A DNA stretch of 64,000 nt from Prochlorococcus sp. AG-409-K04 (GCA_003215555.1 QCKE01000001.1:100347-164346), one strand, 5' to 3'; counted from the first letter of the stretch, positions 1 to 10,531 are shown. Program-made: numbers and translations. Notes: a model not told the origin generated them from the sequence alone.

Positions 1-273
1 GATTGGACTATTAGTAATGAAGCAACAGAGCCAATTAAACGCGTATTAGCTTGGATTTTATACTGTAATAATGTCACGTCAGCCGGAACAGAATTTTACT
101 GGCAAAATCATCATGAAGAAGCAGAACGTGGCAAACTAATCATTTTTCCAGCTGGACTATCTCATATTCACAAAGGTCGAATTAGTAAGAGCGAATCAAA
201 AACAATTGCCACTGGTTGGATAAATGCAGGAGATGAAAAATCTTATATAAGCCGCTTGGCTAAAGGTGAATAA
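1..273 (+). CDS. 2OG-Fe(II) oxygenase, C-terminal part (gene starts outside window)
   Basis: An open frame enters from the left edge and stops with TAA at 271-273, giving the last 90 residues. They read like the C-terminal half of the double-stranded beta-helix of 2-oxoglutarate/Fe(II) oxygenases. A G-T-E-F-Y segment (the usual place of the first half of the metal site) is followed by LIIFPAGLSHIHKGR, which would supply the distal His iron ligand, and about ten residues on by a conserved TGWI end. Such enzymes hydroxylate proteins or small molecules; the substrate cannot be told. The stop lies 5 bases before the permease start, so the two may be co-transcribed. The family call rests on the fold-like motif only. 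Confidence 0.6.
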   Translation, partial: DWTISNEATEPIKRVLAWILYCNNVTSAGTEFYWQNHHEEAERGKLIIFPAGLSHIHKGRISKSESKTIATGWINAGDEKSYISRLAKGE

Positions 274-278
274 ACCTA

Positions 279-1202
279 ATGGAATTAATCTCTCTTTTAA
301 TCGAAGTCATACCATGCCTTTTAAGTGGTTACCTATTGGGAAGATATAAAGAAAACTTCTCTCAGGTATTAGCTGCTCCATTAATCAAATATGGAATTCC
401 CGTTAGTTTAATGGGGCTATTGCTCAAAACAGGCATAACTTTTCAATTAATTGAATCTGCTGCATTGGCTCTAATGACCATCGGCTTGCAAATATTAATC
501 ATATGCATAATTCCTAAGTTAAAAAAAGATATTGCCAGTAAAACATTAAAGCTAGGAAGTAGTTTTGGTAATACAGGATATTTTGGTATACCAATATCAC
601 TTGCATTCCTTCCTAATCAGGCACTTAGCTACAGCTTAGGTTTTGACTTGGGTGCAACTTTAGCAATTTGGACTTTAGGACCATTTTTAATTACTAACAA
701 TTCCCAGCCAATCAATAAAATCTTCTCACCTTCACAATGTTTGTTCAAATTAATAACAAAGAGTCCTGCAAGTAAAGGATTAATAGGGGCTCTTTTGATT
801 CAATTAACTCCCTGGACAAAAGAAATAAGTAATACTATATGGATACCATCTAAATTAATTATTTTTCTAGCTTTAATTATAGTAGGTATGGAGCTTGGAT
901 GGCTAAGGGATTTCTCATATTCGTCAATTAAGTCAAATATATTAGCTATCAAAAGTAGTTTGATTTTAAAATTATTGGGACTCCCTAGCTTAATGCTGTG
1001 CATATGTCTACTACTTAGGGTCCCAAATATTTTCAAAAGTGCCTTAGTTCTTCAAGCAGCAGCTCCTACAGCTATTTCCGTCTTATTAATAGCCCAATCC
1101 AATTCCCACGATAAAAACAAAGCTACCCAACTTGTGACTTTCAGCACACTTTTATCACTACTTACACTTCCATTATGGGCATTAATTTTAAAAATAGTAT
1201 AG
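279..1202 (+). CDS. AEC-family permease (auxin efflux carrier-like)
   Basis: This 307-residue, very hydrophobic protein has about ten membrane segments in two halves separated by a hydrophilic middle, as in the AEC (auxin efflux carrier, COG0679) family of secondary transporters. The first half has a G-x-x-x-N-T-G-Y-F-G-I-P stretch near residue 93, the typical broken-helix signature of the family. The second half has A-A-A-P-T-A-I-S-V near residue 265, the matching repeat. It probably exports an organic anion or amino-acid-like solute across the inner membrane; the substrate is unknown. It begins 5 bases after the oxygenase stop. Confidence 0.8.
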   Translation: MELISLLIEVIPCLLSGYLLGRYKENFSQVLAAPLIKYGIPVSLMGLLLKTGITFQLIESAALALMTIGLQILIICIIPKLKKDIASKTLKLGSSFGNTGYFGIPISLAFLPNQALSYSLGFDLGATLAIWTLGPFLITNNSQPINKIFSPSQCLFKLITKSPASKGLIGALLIQLTPWTKEISNTIWIPSKLIIFLALIIVGMELGWLRDFSYSSIKSNILAIKSSLILKLLGLPSLMLCICLLLRVPNIFKSALVLQAAAPTAISVLLIAQSNSHDKNKATQLVTFSTLLSLLTLPLWALILKIV

Positions 1203-2115
1203 ATAAAAACTAATTCTTTTGCAATGGAATAATTTGAGCAATTTTGCATTGTGCAGCCATCGCCCCTCCTAATAGGTTTAAATACTGATCAATTGCTACC
1301 TTTATATATTGTTTTTTTAATCAAGAATACATCTTTATTTTATCAGAGCTACAAGAGATATGACTCATATCTATAGATATTCGATATTTTGTCTTAATTT
1401 TATAGTTATAAGATAAAAAAGGAATGAAACCAAGAAATATAGTATCTATTAACTATTTTAAAATTCATTGCCATTTTACTACAAACAATAGCTATAAATA
1501 TTGTATTAATGTCTTTTCCTGTAGCTATTAAATATAGACTTTATTTTATTCGTTAGTCATATCCTGTTTCTTAATAATCAAGTCATGTCCTTGGGAGTCT
1601 TTTTTCTAGCTTTTTAAACCAAATGGTCTTACTCAAAAGATCTATGTATATAGCCAGAGGCAGAGGATATATTTAACTGTCTCTCCATTGCTTATTTGAG
1701 ACTGCCTTCATGAAAAGCGATATATAAGAAACAAGCTATAACCTATGAATTAAATAACCTCCTACAACGCCATAAACATCTCATGACAATTCATCTGCTT
1801 CTAGAAAATTCTCAAACATATGATCAGGTGCAGCATAATCGAATTCTTTCACAGCTCCAATCAAAAAATCATTCTTGTTTCTATTAAAAAAGATCAAACC
1901 AAAAACAAACTATTACCATTATATCTAGACAAATCTAGTTTTTACCTAGATATATTCCAGCTTTGTCTAGATGTAACTTGGGTAATCTTTCTAATTAATT
2001 ATTAATTGGCAAGCAAAAGGTGAAGAGAATATTAACTTGTAAACAAAACAATAAGAGATCTTTTTTTTTAAGTTTTTTAGATATAAAATAATATTATAAA
2101 TACTAAACAATAAAA
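1203..2115. other. Long intergenic region with no convincing gene
   Basis: About 900 bases, strongly AT-rich, with stop codons in all frames. A 61-codon frame at 1820-2005 (+) has no recognisable content or ribosome site. On the minus strand at about 1202-1310 there is a short open stretch preceded by an AGGAGG-like sequence (1263-1268), ending in a stop that overlaps the permease 3' end. It could be the remains of a gene or a very short peptide, but nothing supports a product. Confidence 0.4.
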
Positions 2116-2340
2116 ATGGGACGAAGAACACAGTTAAATATTAATATCCCCCCTGAGCTTTTAAAGGCTTTAAAGAGAACTTCAATTAAATCCGGAAAAC
2201 CATTATCAACTCTTGTCACTGAAACCTTAGAAGAAGCAATAAGTGCCAATACGTGCAAAAAATCAAGGGGGTCTAGTCTTACTTCAATAGAAAAAAGACT
2301 AGAGCACCTTGAAAAAAACTTTTTTTCATTAAAAAGCTAA
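2116..2340 (+). CDS. Ribbon-helix-helix (CopG/Arc-like) DNA-binding protein
   Basis: This 74-residue protein starts with a basic segment and the strand R-R-T-Q-L-N-I-N-I-P. A helix follows (PPELLKALKRTSIKSGKP) and then a second helix beginning L-S-T-L-V-T-E-T-L-E-E-A-I. That order, strand-helix-helix with an N-terminal beta ribbon, is the CopG/Arc fold, which binds DNA as a dimer through the ribbon. The C-terminal third is basic and then forms a short amphipathic helix. No toxin-like gene lies beside it: the next gene is convergent ychF, and a 900-base gap is upstream. It may be a small autoregulated repressor or an orphan antitoxin-like protein. Confidence 0.65.
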   Translation: MGRRTQLNINIPPELLKALKRTSIKSGKPLSTLVTETLEEAISANTCKKSRGSSLTSIEKRLEHLEKNFFSLKS

Positions 2341-2365
2341 ATAAATATATCATCAATACATTTGA

Positions 2366-3457
2366 CTAAACATTAAATAAGAATTCCATAACGTCCCCTT
2401 CTTTAACGACATATTCTTTTCCCTCGCTACGAATCCAGCCTCTATTTTTAGCTTCAACCAGTGAACCTGCTTCAAGCAATTTTTTATAATGAATAGTTTG
2501 TGCACGAATAAATCCTCTTTCAAAATCCGTATGAATTACTCCAGCAGCCTGAGGAGCAGTCATGCCTACATGAATAGTCCAAGCTTTTGTTTCCTTTTCT
2601 CCAGTTGTGAAATAAGTTCGCAAACCAAGTATTTCATAAGAAGCTTTTATCAAGCTTTGTAGGCCACCTTGATCCACTCCTAGACCATTAAGGTAATCCA
2701 ACCTTTCTTGAACACCCAAATCGATCAATTCCGCCTCAACTTGTGCTGAGATCTTGACGCTCTGGGCATTTTCCTTGGAAGCAAGAAAACTAACTTTTTC
2801 AGAAAATGAATTACCTAAAGACAGATCATCTTCACTAAGGTTACAAGCAAAAATGATAGGTTTAGACGTCAATAATCCCATAGATTTAACTAATTTTACT
2901 TCTTCTTCTGAAAAAGGAACATTCCTTGCTGCCCCACCTTTTTCAATTTCATCATATATTTTTTCTAAAACCTTATCTTCTATTTGACTTTCTTTATTAG
3001 TACGAAGTTGTTTTTTTAAACGTTCTCGTCTTTTCTCAATTTGGCTTAAATCTGATAACCCAAGTTCTAAATTAATAATCTCTATATCTCTTATTGGGTC
3101 TACTGATCCTGACACATGAATCACATTTTCATCTTCAAAGCACCTCACTACATGAACTATCGCATCAACTTCACGTATATTGGATAAGAACTTGTTCCCA
3201 AGACCTTCCCCTTGACTTGCTCCTGCCACTAAACCAGCAATATCGACAAACTCTATACGCGTAGGAATTAATTCTTTGCTTACACTAAGAGAACCAAGTA
3301 ATTTTAATCGATCATCCGGCACTGAAACAGTTCCCACATTAGGCTCAATTGTGCAGAATGGGAAATTGGCTGCCTGAGCTTGAGCATTGGCAACTAGTGC
3401 ATTAAATAAAGTAGATTTTCCTACGTTTGGGAGACCTACTATTCCTACTTTTAGCAT
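2366..3457 (-). CDS. ychF: YchF/OLA1-type GTP/ATP-binding protein
   Basis: The 363-residue product has the normal YchF length and begins right on the P-loop, with GLPNVGKSTLFNAL near residue 8. The switch motif DIAGLVAGASQGEGLGNKFL follows near residue 73; after a coiled-coil insertion comes the nucleotide-base motif, here NLSEDD near residue 206. The last about 80 residues form the TGS-like domain, ending in the conserved V-K-E-G-D-V-M-E-F-L-F-N-V. YchF is an Obg-related P-loop protein that favours ATP, associates with ribosomes and acts in translation and oxidative stress. The ATG start is fixed by the P-loop. The gene is convergent with the ribbon-helix-helix gene. Confidence 0.95.
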   Translation of the reverse strand: MLKVGIVGLPNVGKSTLFNALVANAQAQAANFPFCTIEPNVGTVSVPDDRLKLLGSLSVSKELIPTRIEFVDIAGLVAGASQGEGLGNKFLSNIREVDAIVHVVRCFEDENVIHVSGSVDPIRDIEIINLELGLSDLSQIEKRRERLKKQLRTNKESQIEDKVLEKIYDEIEKGGAARNVPFSEEEVKLVKSMGLLTSKPIIFACNLSEDDLSLGNSFSEKVSFLASKENAQSVKISAQVEAELIDLGVQERLDYLNGLGVDQGGLQSLIKASYEILGLRTYFTTGEKETKAWTIHVGMTAPQAAGVIHTDFERGFIRAQTIHYKKLLEAGSLVEAKNRGWIRSEGKEYVVKEGDVMEFLFNV

Positions 3458-3588
3458 CAGAAAAAATCTAAAATCGACATTCGAGGGGTTATTCTGGCCA
3501 AACTAAACTCTCTAGGCACCTTAAGCCAACTAAAGAGAAAAAAGTGGAAAACTAAATTTCCCAAACCAAAATTTTTCTTTTAGAAACG

Positions 3589-4653
3589 ATGTTAAGACTA
3601 AATCGAAAAAAAACCATTACCGTATTTGCTTTTTTCTTGCTTCTGATCACTGGAACTACTTATAAAAAAGCAACAAGTAATGGCAACCAAAATAGAGATT
3701 TGTCTGTTTATACAATAGAAGTAGAAGAAGGAAGACTTCCATCATTAATAAGTACTAGTGGAGAGTTACAAGCAGAAAAAAGTATCAATGTTAACCCACA
3801 TCGTCAAGGAATTATTGAAGAAGTATATGTGCAAGAAGGAGATAAAGTAACCAAGGGGCAATTGCTTGCAAAAATAGAAAGTAGAGATTTTCAATACCGG
3901 TTGAATCAATTAACAGCAGAATTTGAGAATGCAAAAGCTTCCTATGAGCGTAGAAAACAATTATTTGTAGAGGGTGGTATCAGTAATGAGAAATATGATG
4001 AATTCAAAAAAAGTTTTCAAGTTAGCAAGTCAAAACTTCAACAAATACAAGTCGAAGAAAGTGAATTATTAATAAAAGCTCCTTTTAAAGGAACTATTAC
4101 TGCAAGATATGCTGATCCAGGGACTTTTGTTTCCCAAAGTACAGCAACATCAAACAGTGAAGGGAGTATGAATAAATCTGTAGTAGAAATTTCCCAGGGA
4201 ATTGTAGTGATCTCAAAAGTACCGGAAAGTGAAATTGGACGTATAGATATAGGTCAAGAAAGCAGTATTAGAGTAGAAGCATTTCCGGATGAACGATTTA
4301 ATGCCTTTGTTACTGAAATAGCTCCACGTGCAGTTAAAAGTAACAATGTAACCTCTTTTGAAGTCAAACTATCTCTGGTGAAGCCACCTCAAAAGCTTCG
4401 GATTGGTATGACTGCAGATGTGGAATTTAAAACCGGAAAATCAAGTTTAAGTACAATCGTTCCTACTGTCGCAATTGTTACTGAAAAAGGAGAGTCAGGC
4501 TTATTAATAGTTGGTAAAAACAATGAAGCAATATTCCAAAAAGTTGAACTCGGATTAAGCAGTGGAGATAAAACAACCATTATCAAAGGCATAAGTCCTG
4601 GAGAGAAGGTATTTATAGATATTCCGCCATGGTCGCAAAGGAAACAAAAGTAA
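3589..4653 (+). CDS. HlyD/RND-type periplasmic adaptor protein
   Basis: This 354-residue protein has an N-terminal membrane anchor (about residues 9-25). A lipoyl-like half follows near residue 58 (N-V-N-P-H-R-Q-G-I-I-E-E-V-Y-V-Q-E-G-D-K-V), then an alpha-hairpin of about residues 95-140, the second lipoyl half (LLIKAPFKGTITARYADPGTFV), and beta-barrel and membrane-proximal domains. This order is typical of membrane-fusion proteins, which link an inner-membrane pump to an outer-membrane channel. No pump gene lies next to it; polA follows after 30 bases, so its transporter partner must be encoded elsewhere. Substrate unknown. Confidence 0.85.
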   Translation: MLRLNRKKTITVFAFFLLLITGTTYKKATSNGNQNRDLSVYTIEVEEGRLPSLISTSGELQAEKSINVNPHRQGIIEEVYVQEGDKVTKGQLLAKIESRDFQYRLNQLTAEFENAKASYERRKQLFVEGGISNEKYDEFKKSFQVSKSKLQQIQVEESELLIKAPFKGTITARYADPGTFVSQSTATSNSEGSMNKSVVEISQGIVVISKVPESEIGRIDIGQESSIRVEAFPDERFNAFVTEIAPRAVKSNNVTSFEVKLSLVKPPQKLRIGMTADVEFKTGKSSLSTIVPTVAIVTEKGESGLLIVGKNNEAIFQKVELGLSSGDKTTIIKGISPGEKVFIDIPPWSQRKQK

Positions 4654-4683
4654 AGTCGTTAACTACAACTATTTTTTTAAGTT

Positions 4684-7656
4684 ATGTCTAAAGAAAAAGA
4701 AAAACCTATTTTGCTTCTCGTCGACGGACATTCTCTTGCCTTTAGAAGTTTTTATGCATTCAGTAAAGGAGGGGAGGGAGGTCTTAGAACAAAAGATGGC
4801 TTACCCACAAGTGTTACATATGGATTTCTCAAGAGTCTCCTTGATAACTGCAAGTCACTTAGTCCAAATGCTATAACTATTGCTTTTGATACTGCTGAGC
4901 CAACGTTCCGTCACAAAACAGATCCAAACTACAAAGCAAACAGAGATGTTGCACCTGAAATTTTTTTTCAAGACCTTAAACAACTACAAACAATCCTTTC
5001 AGATAGTCTAAATATTCCTATTGTTACAGCTCCAGGCTATGAAGCCGATGATGTATTAGGTACATTAGCTATCAAACATGCAAATACTGGATGGAAGGTT
5101 CGTATACTTACAGGTGATAGAGATCTATTTCAATTAGTTGATGACTACAAAGATATAGCTGTTATGTATATGGGAGGAGGCCCATACGCAAAAAGTGGGT
5201 CTCCATCACTAATAAATGAGTCCAAAGTTAAAGAAAAGCTTGGAGTCGTACCAACAAAAGTTATAGATCTAAAGGCATTGACTGGTGATAGCTCTGATAA
5301 CATTCCAGGAGTCAAAGGTGTTGGTCCTAAAACTGCAATTAACCTACTTAAGGAGAATGGAGATTTAGATAAAATATTTGAATTACTAGAGCAGTTAGAC
5401 AAAACAGGAGAGAATGCTTTTAAAGGCGCAATTAAAGGTGCAGTTAAAGAAAAGCTTAGACAAGGGAAAAAGAATGCATATCTTTCTCGGACATTAGCAG
5501 AAATAATAACCGAAGTTCCTATAAAAACAGATGTTTCTCAGGAACTCAAAAATATAAACAAAGAAAGTTTAAAGACATCATTAGAAAAGCTTGAGCTTTA
5601 TAGCTTAATGAATCAGATTCCAACATTTGTTGCCAGCTTTTCAAAAGGAGGATTCAACGCCAACAAGATCAATGAAAATGAAAATGAAAATGAAAATGAA
5701 GAGAAAAAGTCAAAGGATTTTAAGCAAAAAACAACTAAAACCTCTAAATCTGAGGATAGTCTAATACCCCAAATCAAACCACTGATAATTACCTCTCATG
5801 ATCAATTAAAATCTCTTTCAAAAAAGTTGTTTAGTTGCAATAATCCTCAAATGCCAGTAGCTATTGATACAGAAACAACCAGCTTAAATCCTTTTAAAGC
5901 AGAATTAGTGGGGATTGGGTTCTGTTGGGGTGAAAATCTAAATGACCTAGCTTATTTGCCGATTTGCCATACCACTCAAGAAAAGTTAGAAGAGAAAGAA
6001 ATAGATGATCAACTACCTATAGCAGATGTAATTGAACTCCTTACTCCTTGGCTTAGGAGTTCAGTGCATCCCAAAGTTCTGCAGAATGCAAAGTATGACC
6101 GATTAGTTTTTTTGCATAATGGTATCCCTCTTGAAGGTGTAATCATAGACACACTGATTGCGGATTATCTTTGCAATTCAACCGCCAAGCATAGTCTTGA
6201 CGAAATCAGTCAAAGAGAGTTTGGATTCAGGCCAACAAGTTTCAAAGATCTTGTGAAAAAAGGTGAAAGTTTTAAAGATATTGATATTCATTCAGCAAGC
6301 ATTTACTGCGGAATGGACGTATTCCTTACAAGAAAACTTTCTTTTAAAATAAAGTCCCGGCTAGAGTTAATGGGAAAAGAACTGATAGAACTTCTGGAAA
6401 CAGTAGAGCAGCCTCTTGAACCAATACTAGCAGAAATGGAAGCTAGAGGCATTTGTGTTGATGTACCTTACTTAAAAGAATTATCTAATGAATTAAATCA
6501 GACTTTGCAAAATATTGAATCTAAAGCCTATAAAGAGATAGGTTTTAGATTCAATCTAAACTCCCCAAAACAACTTGGTGAAATACTCTTTGAAAAATTA
6601 AATCTCAACAAGAAAAAATCTCGCAAAACAAAAACTGGTTGGAGCACAGATGCAACGGTTCTGGAAAGACTTGAGCATGATCATAATTTAATCCCTCTTC
6701 TAATCGAGCATCGTACACTTAGCAAACTTTTGAGTACCTACGTAGATGCCTTACCGCAATTAGTTGAAAAATCCACAAAAAGAATACATACAGATTTTAA
6801 TCAAGCAGTCACTGCTACTGGACGATTAAGCAGCAGCAATCCAAACCTTCAAAACATCCCTATACGTACTGAGTTCAGCCGACGAATAAGAAAAGCTTTT
6901 CTACCTCAAGAAAACTGGAAATTAATAAGTGCTGACTACTCTCAAATAGAGTTACGTATTTTAGCTCATCTTTCCGGTGAAGAAATCCTTCAAAAAGCCT
7001 ACAAGAAAGGGGAAGATGTGCATACATTAACAGCAAAGATTCTTTTTGAAAAAGATTCAATTGATCAAAATGAAAGACGTATAGGGAAAACAATTAATTT
7101 TGGAGTAATATATGGAATGGGCGCCCAACGTTTCGCAAGAGAAACAGGGGTGACACAATCTGAAGCTAAAGATTTTTTATCTAGATATAAAGAACGTTAT
7201 CCTAAAGTTTTCAAGTTCCTAGAGCTTCAAGAAAGACTTGCATTAAGCAAAGGCTATGTGCAAACTCTACTTGGTAGACGTCGCTATTTCAATTTTGACA
7301 AAGATGGGTTAGGTAGACTAATAGGAGTTAATCCCATGGAAATAGATCTTAAACTTGCTCGACGTGCTGGAATGGAAGCCCAACAACTTAGAGCTGCAGC
7401 TAATGCACCAATTCAAGGCTCAAGTGCAGATATTATTAAAATAGCAATGGTACAACTTTCTAAAAAACTCAAAGAAAAAAACTTGGATGCCAATTTGCTC
7501 TTACAAGTACATGATGAATTAGTCTTAGAAGTGGATCCGTTAGTAGTAGAAGAAGTTAAGAACATAGTATTAAGTACAATGGAAAATGCCGTGCAATTAA
7601 CTGTTCCTTTAGTTGTTGAGGCCTCCATTGGTGATAACTGGATGGATGCAAAATAA
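4684..7656 (+). CDS. polA: DNA polymerase I
   Basis: At 990 residues this is a complete three-domain Pol I. The 5'-nuclease domain (about 1-300) starts with L-L-L-V-D-G-H-S-L-A-F-R and has G-Y-E-A-D-D-V-L-G and the SSDNIPGVKGVGPKTA helix-hairpin. After a low-complexity linker with an Asn-Glu repeat comes a 3'-5' exonuclease domain that keeps its acidic residues (AIDTETTSLNPF, and Y-C-G-M-D-V-F-L later), so proofreading looks intact. The polymerase domain has motif A (SADYSQIELRILAHLSGE), motif B (RRIGKTINFGVIYGMG) and motif C (QVHDELVLEV). It fills gaps in repair and removes RNA primers. The gene follows the adaptor gene closely and precedes cysS by 42 bases. Confidence 0.97.
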   Translation: MSKEKEKPILLLVDGHSLAFRSFYAFSKGGEGGLRTKDGLPTSVTYGFLKSLLDNCKSLSPNAITIAFDTAEPTFRHKTDPNYKANRDVAPEIFFQDLKQLQTILSDSLNIPIVTAPGYEADDVLGTLAIKHANTGWKVRILTGDRDLFQLVDDYKDIAVMYMGGGPYAKSGSPSLINESKVKEKLGVVPTKVIDLKALTGDSSDNIPGVKGVGPKTAINLLKENGDLDKIFELLEQLDKTGENAFKGAIKGAVKEKLRQGKKNAYLSRTLAEIITEVPIKTDVSQELKNINKESLKTSLEKLELYSLMNQIPTFVASFSKGGFNANKINENENENENEEKKSKDFKQKTTKTSKSEDSLIPQIKPLIITSHDQLKSLSKKLFSCNNPQMPVAIDTETTSLNPFKAELVGIGFCWGENLNDLAYLPICHTTQEKLEEKEIDDQLPIADVIELLTPWLRSSVHPKVLQNAKYDRLVFLHNGIPLEGVIIDTLIADYLCNSTAKHSLDEISQREFGFRPTSFKDLVKKGESFKDIDIHSASIYCGMDVFLTRKLSFKIKSRLELMGKELIELLETVEQPLEPILAEMEARGICVDVPYLKELSNELNQTLQNIESKAYKEIGFRFNLNSPKQLGEILFEKLNLNKKKSRKTKTGWSTDATVLERLEHDHNLIPLLIEHRTLSKLLSTYVDALPQLVEKSTKRIHTDFNQAVTATGRLSSSNPNLQNIPIRTEFSRRIRKAFLPQENWKLISADYSQIELRILAHLSGEEILQKAYKKGEDVHTLTAKILFEKDSIDQNERRIGKTINFGVIYGMGAQRFARETGVTQSEAKDFLSRYKERYPKVFKFLELQERLALSKGYVQTLLGRRRYFNFDKDGLGRLIGVNPMEIDLKLARRAGMEAQQLRAAANAPIQGSSADIIKIAMVQLSKKLKEKNLDANLLLQVHDELVLEVDPLVVEEVKNIVLSTMENAVQLTVPLVVEASIGDNWMDAK
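5671..5700 (+). repeat. Five perfect copies of a hexanucleotide (AATGAA) inside polA
   Basis: The unit AATGAA occurs five times in a row, in frame, and encodes Asn-Glu repeated five times. It lies in the flexible linker between the 5'-nuclease and 3'-5' exonuclease domains, so unit gain or loss would change linker length without shifting frame. Confidence 0.9.
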
Positions 7657-7698
7657 AAACATTATCCAGGATTTTTTCTCAATCCATTTAATGAAAAC

Positions 7699-9189
7699 GT
7701 GACTCTAAGACTTACCAACACACTAACAAAACAAACAGAGCTATTTAGCCCTATCAAGCCAAAGCAAGTAAGTATATATTGTTGTGGTGTGACTGTTTAC
7801 GACCTCTGTCATTTAGGGCATGCCCGCAGCTACATAGCATGGGATGTATTAAGGAGATATTTTATCTGGCAAGGATACAAAGTAAATTTCGTTCAGAATT
7901 TTACAGATATAGATGACAAGATAATCGCCAAAGCTCAACAAGAAGGTTGTGAAGCAAGTGAAATTAGTGAGAGGAATATCAAAGAGTTTCATTATGACAT
8001 GGATGCATTAGGCATTATTAGACCTAACCGCATGCCTAAAGCGACAAGATGCCTACATGGAATAATATCAATGATTAAAACATTAGAATCAAAAGGTTCT
8101 GCTTATTCAGTAGATGGAGATGTCTATTTCTCAGTTATGAAATATGCTGATTATGGAAAATTAAGTAGACGTGAATTAACCGACCAGCTACTTAATGCCA
8201 GTGGTCGCATCACAAGTCAAGAGAAAGCTCAGAAAGATCATCCATTTGACTTTGCCCTATGGAAAAAAGCTAAGGAGAATGAGTCTAGCTTTGACTCTCC
8301 TTGGGGACAAGGAAGACCAGGTTGGCATATTGAATGTTCAGCCATGGTACTTGAAGAACTTGGCGAAACAATAGATATCCATCTAGGTGGTGCAGATTTG
8401 ATTTTTCCTCACCATGAAAATGAGATTGCCCAGTCTGAATCAGCAACTGGAAAACATTTAGCAAACTTTTGGCTTCACAATGGAATGGTCAATGTTGGTG
8501 GGCAAAAGATGAGCAAATCACTTGGAAACTTCACGACAATAAGAGATCTTCTAAAAGAAGGTATCTCTGCAATGACATTGAGGCTTTTTGTTTTACAGGC
8601 GCATTACAGAAAACCTCTTGATTTCACAAAAACATCCCTTGAAGCTGCTTCCAAAGGGTGGGCAGGATTAAACAAGGCTCTTTGCCTTGGTCTCTTGAAT
8701 CATGAAGAACTTGGCTGGCCGCAAACATCTAATTCAACAAAGATTACAGAAAGTGACTCTAGATCAGAGCTATTTAGCGATTATTATCAACTTTTTTTAG
8801 ACGCATTAGAAGATGATCTAAATACATCAGTAGCTCTATCAGTATTATTTAATCTGGCACGACCATTAAGAGTAATTGCCAAAGAATTAGAATATGGGGA
8901 ATTAGATTTAATCTCTAAGTCAGATAAAAAAGAATTATTTGAAAGGTGGAAGCTTCTTATAAAATTATCTAGAGTTCTAGGACTGCAGCCTGAAATCTTT
9001 TCAAAAACCTCTTCGCAAAACAATTCAAATTTACAAGATTCAGATATTCAAGAGGCAATAAATGAACGTAATGCTGCAAAATTAGCTAAAAATTACGCCA
9101 AAGCAGATAAGATCAGATCTCAACTTAGAGAAGAAGGTATTGAATTAATTGACAAACCAGGGGGACATACAGATTGGATTAAAAATTAA
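7699..9189 (+). CDS. cysS: Cysteinyl-tRNA synthetase
   Basis: A 496-residue class I aminoacyl-tRNA synthetase. The N-terminus has the zinc-cysteine and HIGH region ([17 protein letters not shown]). The KMSKS loop appears as [11 protein letters not shown] near residue 275, and the characteristic G-W-H-I-E-C-S-A-M plus [15 protein letters not shown] are present, providing the zinc-binding Cys and His residues for cysteine selection. The DALR and C-terminal tRNA-binding regions follow. It charges tRNA-Cys in the cytoplasm. The start is a GTG; the upstream ATG at 7691 runs into a stop after three codons, so GTG is the only reasonable start. Confidence 0.96.
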   Translation: MTLRLTNTLTKQTELFSPIKPKQVSIYCCGVTVYDLCHLGHARSYIAWDVLRRYFIWQGYKVNFVQNFTDIDDKIIAKAQQEGCEASEISERNIKEFHYDMDALGIIRPNRMPKATRCLHGIISMIKTLESKGSAYSVDGDVYFSVMKYADYGKLSRRELTDQLLNASGRITSQEKAQKDHPFDFALWKKAKENESSFDSPWGQGRPGWHIECSAMVLEELGETIDIHLGGADLIFPHHENEIAQSESATGKHLANFWLHNGMVNVGGQKMSKSLGNFTTIRDLLKEGISAMTLRLFVLQAHYRKPLDFTKTSLEAASKGWAGLNKALCLGLLNHEELGWPQTSNSTKITESDSRSELFSDYYQLFLDALEDDLNTSVALSVLFNLARPLRVIAKELEYGELDLISKSDKKELFERWKLLIKLSRVLGLQPEIFSKTSSQNNSNLQDSDIQEAINERNAAKLAKNYAKADKIRSQLREEGIELIDKPGGHTDWIKN

Positions 9190-9278
9190 ACAAAATCATA
9201 CTTCCTTTCCAGATCATGAACTTTTTTAACCCAAAGAAACCATAAAATGAGAGACTAGAAATTTAATCTTTGACCATT

Positions 9279-10529
9279 GTGAAAGCCATCAGCGTGCTGG
9301 GCTCCACTGGTTCGATTGGCACCCAAACCCTACAGATCGCAAAAGAGTTCCCTAACCAGTTCAAAGTAGTTGCTTTAACTGCAGGGAAAAACTTAGATCT
9401 ACTAATAAAGCAAATTCATCATCACCGACCTGAAGTAGTGGCATTGGCTAATGAAAATGATTTGCCTGAACTTAAAGAACGTCTAAATCAATTAAAATCT
9501 AGAGAAAAAGATTTTTCCAATTTCAATCCTCACTTATTTGCAGGTTCTGAGGGTTTAAATATTGCCGCCTCATGGAATACTGCTGATCTTGTGGTTACTG
9601 GAATTGTTGGTTGTGCTGGACTTTTGCCAACACTCTCAGCAATACAAGCAGGCAAAGACATTGCCCTTGCAAATAAAGAGACATTAATTGCAGCAGGTCC
9701 AGTTGTTCTTCCAGAACTAAAACTTAGTGGAAGCCGATTACTTCCAGCAGATTCAGAACATTCAGCTATATTTCAATGCTTGCAAGGTACACCCTGGCCA
9801 GAGAATGCAAGACTTTCCACTGGGATACCAACTCCAGGACTAAAAAACATCCTATTAACAGCCTCAGGTGGTGCTTTTCGTGATTGGTCGGCACAAGATT
9901 TAAAAAATGCCACTGTTAAGGATGCAACTAGTCATCCCAATTGGAGCATGGGGAAAAAAATAACCGTAGATTCAGCAACTCTTATGAATAAAGGATTGGA
10001 GGTAATAGAAGCCCATTATTTATTTGGACTAGATTACGAACACATTGAAATCGTCATTCATCCTCAAAGTATTATTCACTCAATGATTGAACTGGCAGAT
10101 TCTTCTGTTTTAGCTCAAATGGGTTGGCCTGACATGAAACTTCCCATATTGTTTGCGATGAGCTGGCCTAAAAGAATTGAAACTCCATGGAAAAAGTTAA
10201 ATCTCTCTCAAGTTAGAAAACTTACTTTCCTTGAACCGAATACAAAGAAATATCCTTGCATGGAACTTGCATATTCTGCAGGAAAAACAGGAGGTACTAT
10301 GCCTGCTGTTCTTAATGCAGCAAATGAAGAAGCAGTAGGTCTATTCTTAGAAGAAAAAATTCATTTTGTAAATATCCCAAAAGTAATTGAAAAAGCTTGC
10401 GAGAAGCATAAACAAGATCTAAAAAGTGATCCAAAGTTAAATGACGTTATTGAAGTAGATAAATGGGCTCGTAAAGAAGTCAGATCAGAAGTACAAAAAC
10501 ATTCGCATCAAATGTTAATAGCTACATAA
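9279..10529 (+). CDS. dxr: 1-deoxy-D-xylulose 5-phosphate reductoisomerase
   Basis: DXR turns 1-deoxyxylulose 5-phosphate into 2-C-methylerythritol 4-phosphate, the committed step of the MEP isoprenoid pathway that feeds chlorophyll, carotenoid and quinone side chains. The protein opens with the NADPH-binding [15 protein letters not shown]. It has [12 protein letters not shown], the metal and substrate residues P-A-D-S-E-H-S-A, and the flexible-loop [22 protein letters not shown] chose the GTG at 9279 because it places Met-Lys directly before the Rossmann strand; an in-frame TTG at 9270 would add three residues. About 416 residues, normal for the family. The [2Fe-2S] gene follows after 2 bases. 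Confidence 0.95.
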   Translation: MKAISVLGSTGSIGTQTLQIAKEFPNQFKVVALTAGKNLDLLIKQIHHHRPEVVALANENDLPELKERLNQLKSREKDFSNFNPHLFAGSEGLNIAASWNTADLVVTGIVGCAGLLPTLSAIQAGKDIALANKETLIAAGPVVLPELKLSGSRLLPADSEHSAIFQCLQGTPWPENARLSTGIPTPGLKNILLTASGGAFRDWSAQDLKNATVKDATSHPNWSMGKKITVDSATLMNKGLEVIEAHYLFGLDYEHIEIVIHPQSIIHSMIELADSSVLAQMGWPDMKLPILFAMSWPKRIETPWKKLNLSQVRKLTFLEPNTKKYPCMELAYSAGKTGGTMPAVLNAANEEAVGLFLEEKIHFVNIPKVIEKACEKHKQDLKSDPKLNDVIEVDKWARKEVRSEVQKHSHQMLIAT

Positions 10530-10531
10530 AA

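Noticed and set aside
1820..2005. 61-codon frame upstream of the ribbon-helix-helix gene
   Set aside because: No ribosome site, no known motif, and ordinary length for chance in this region.
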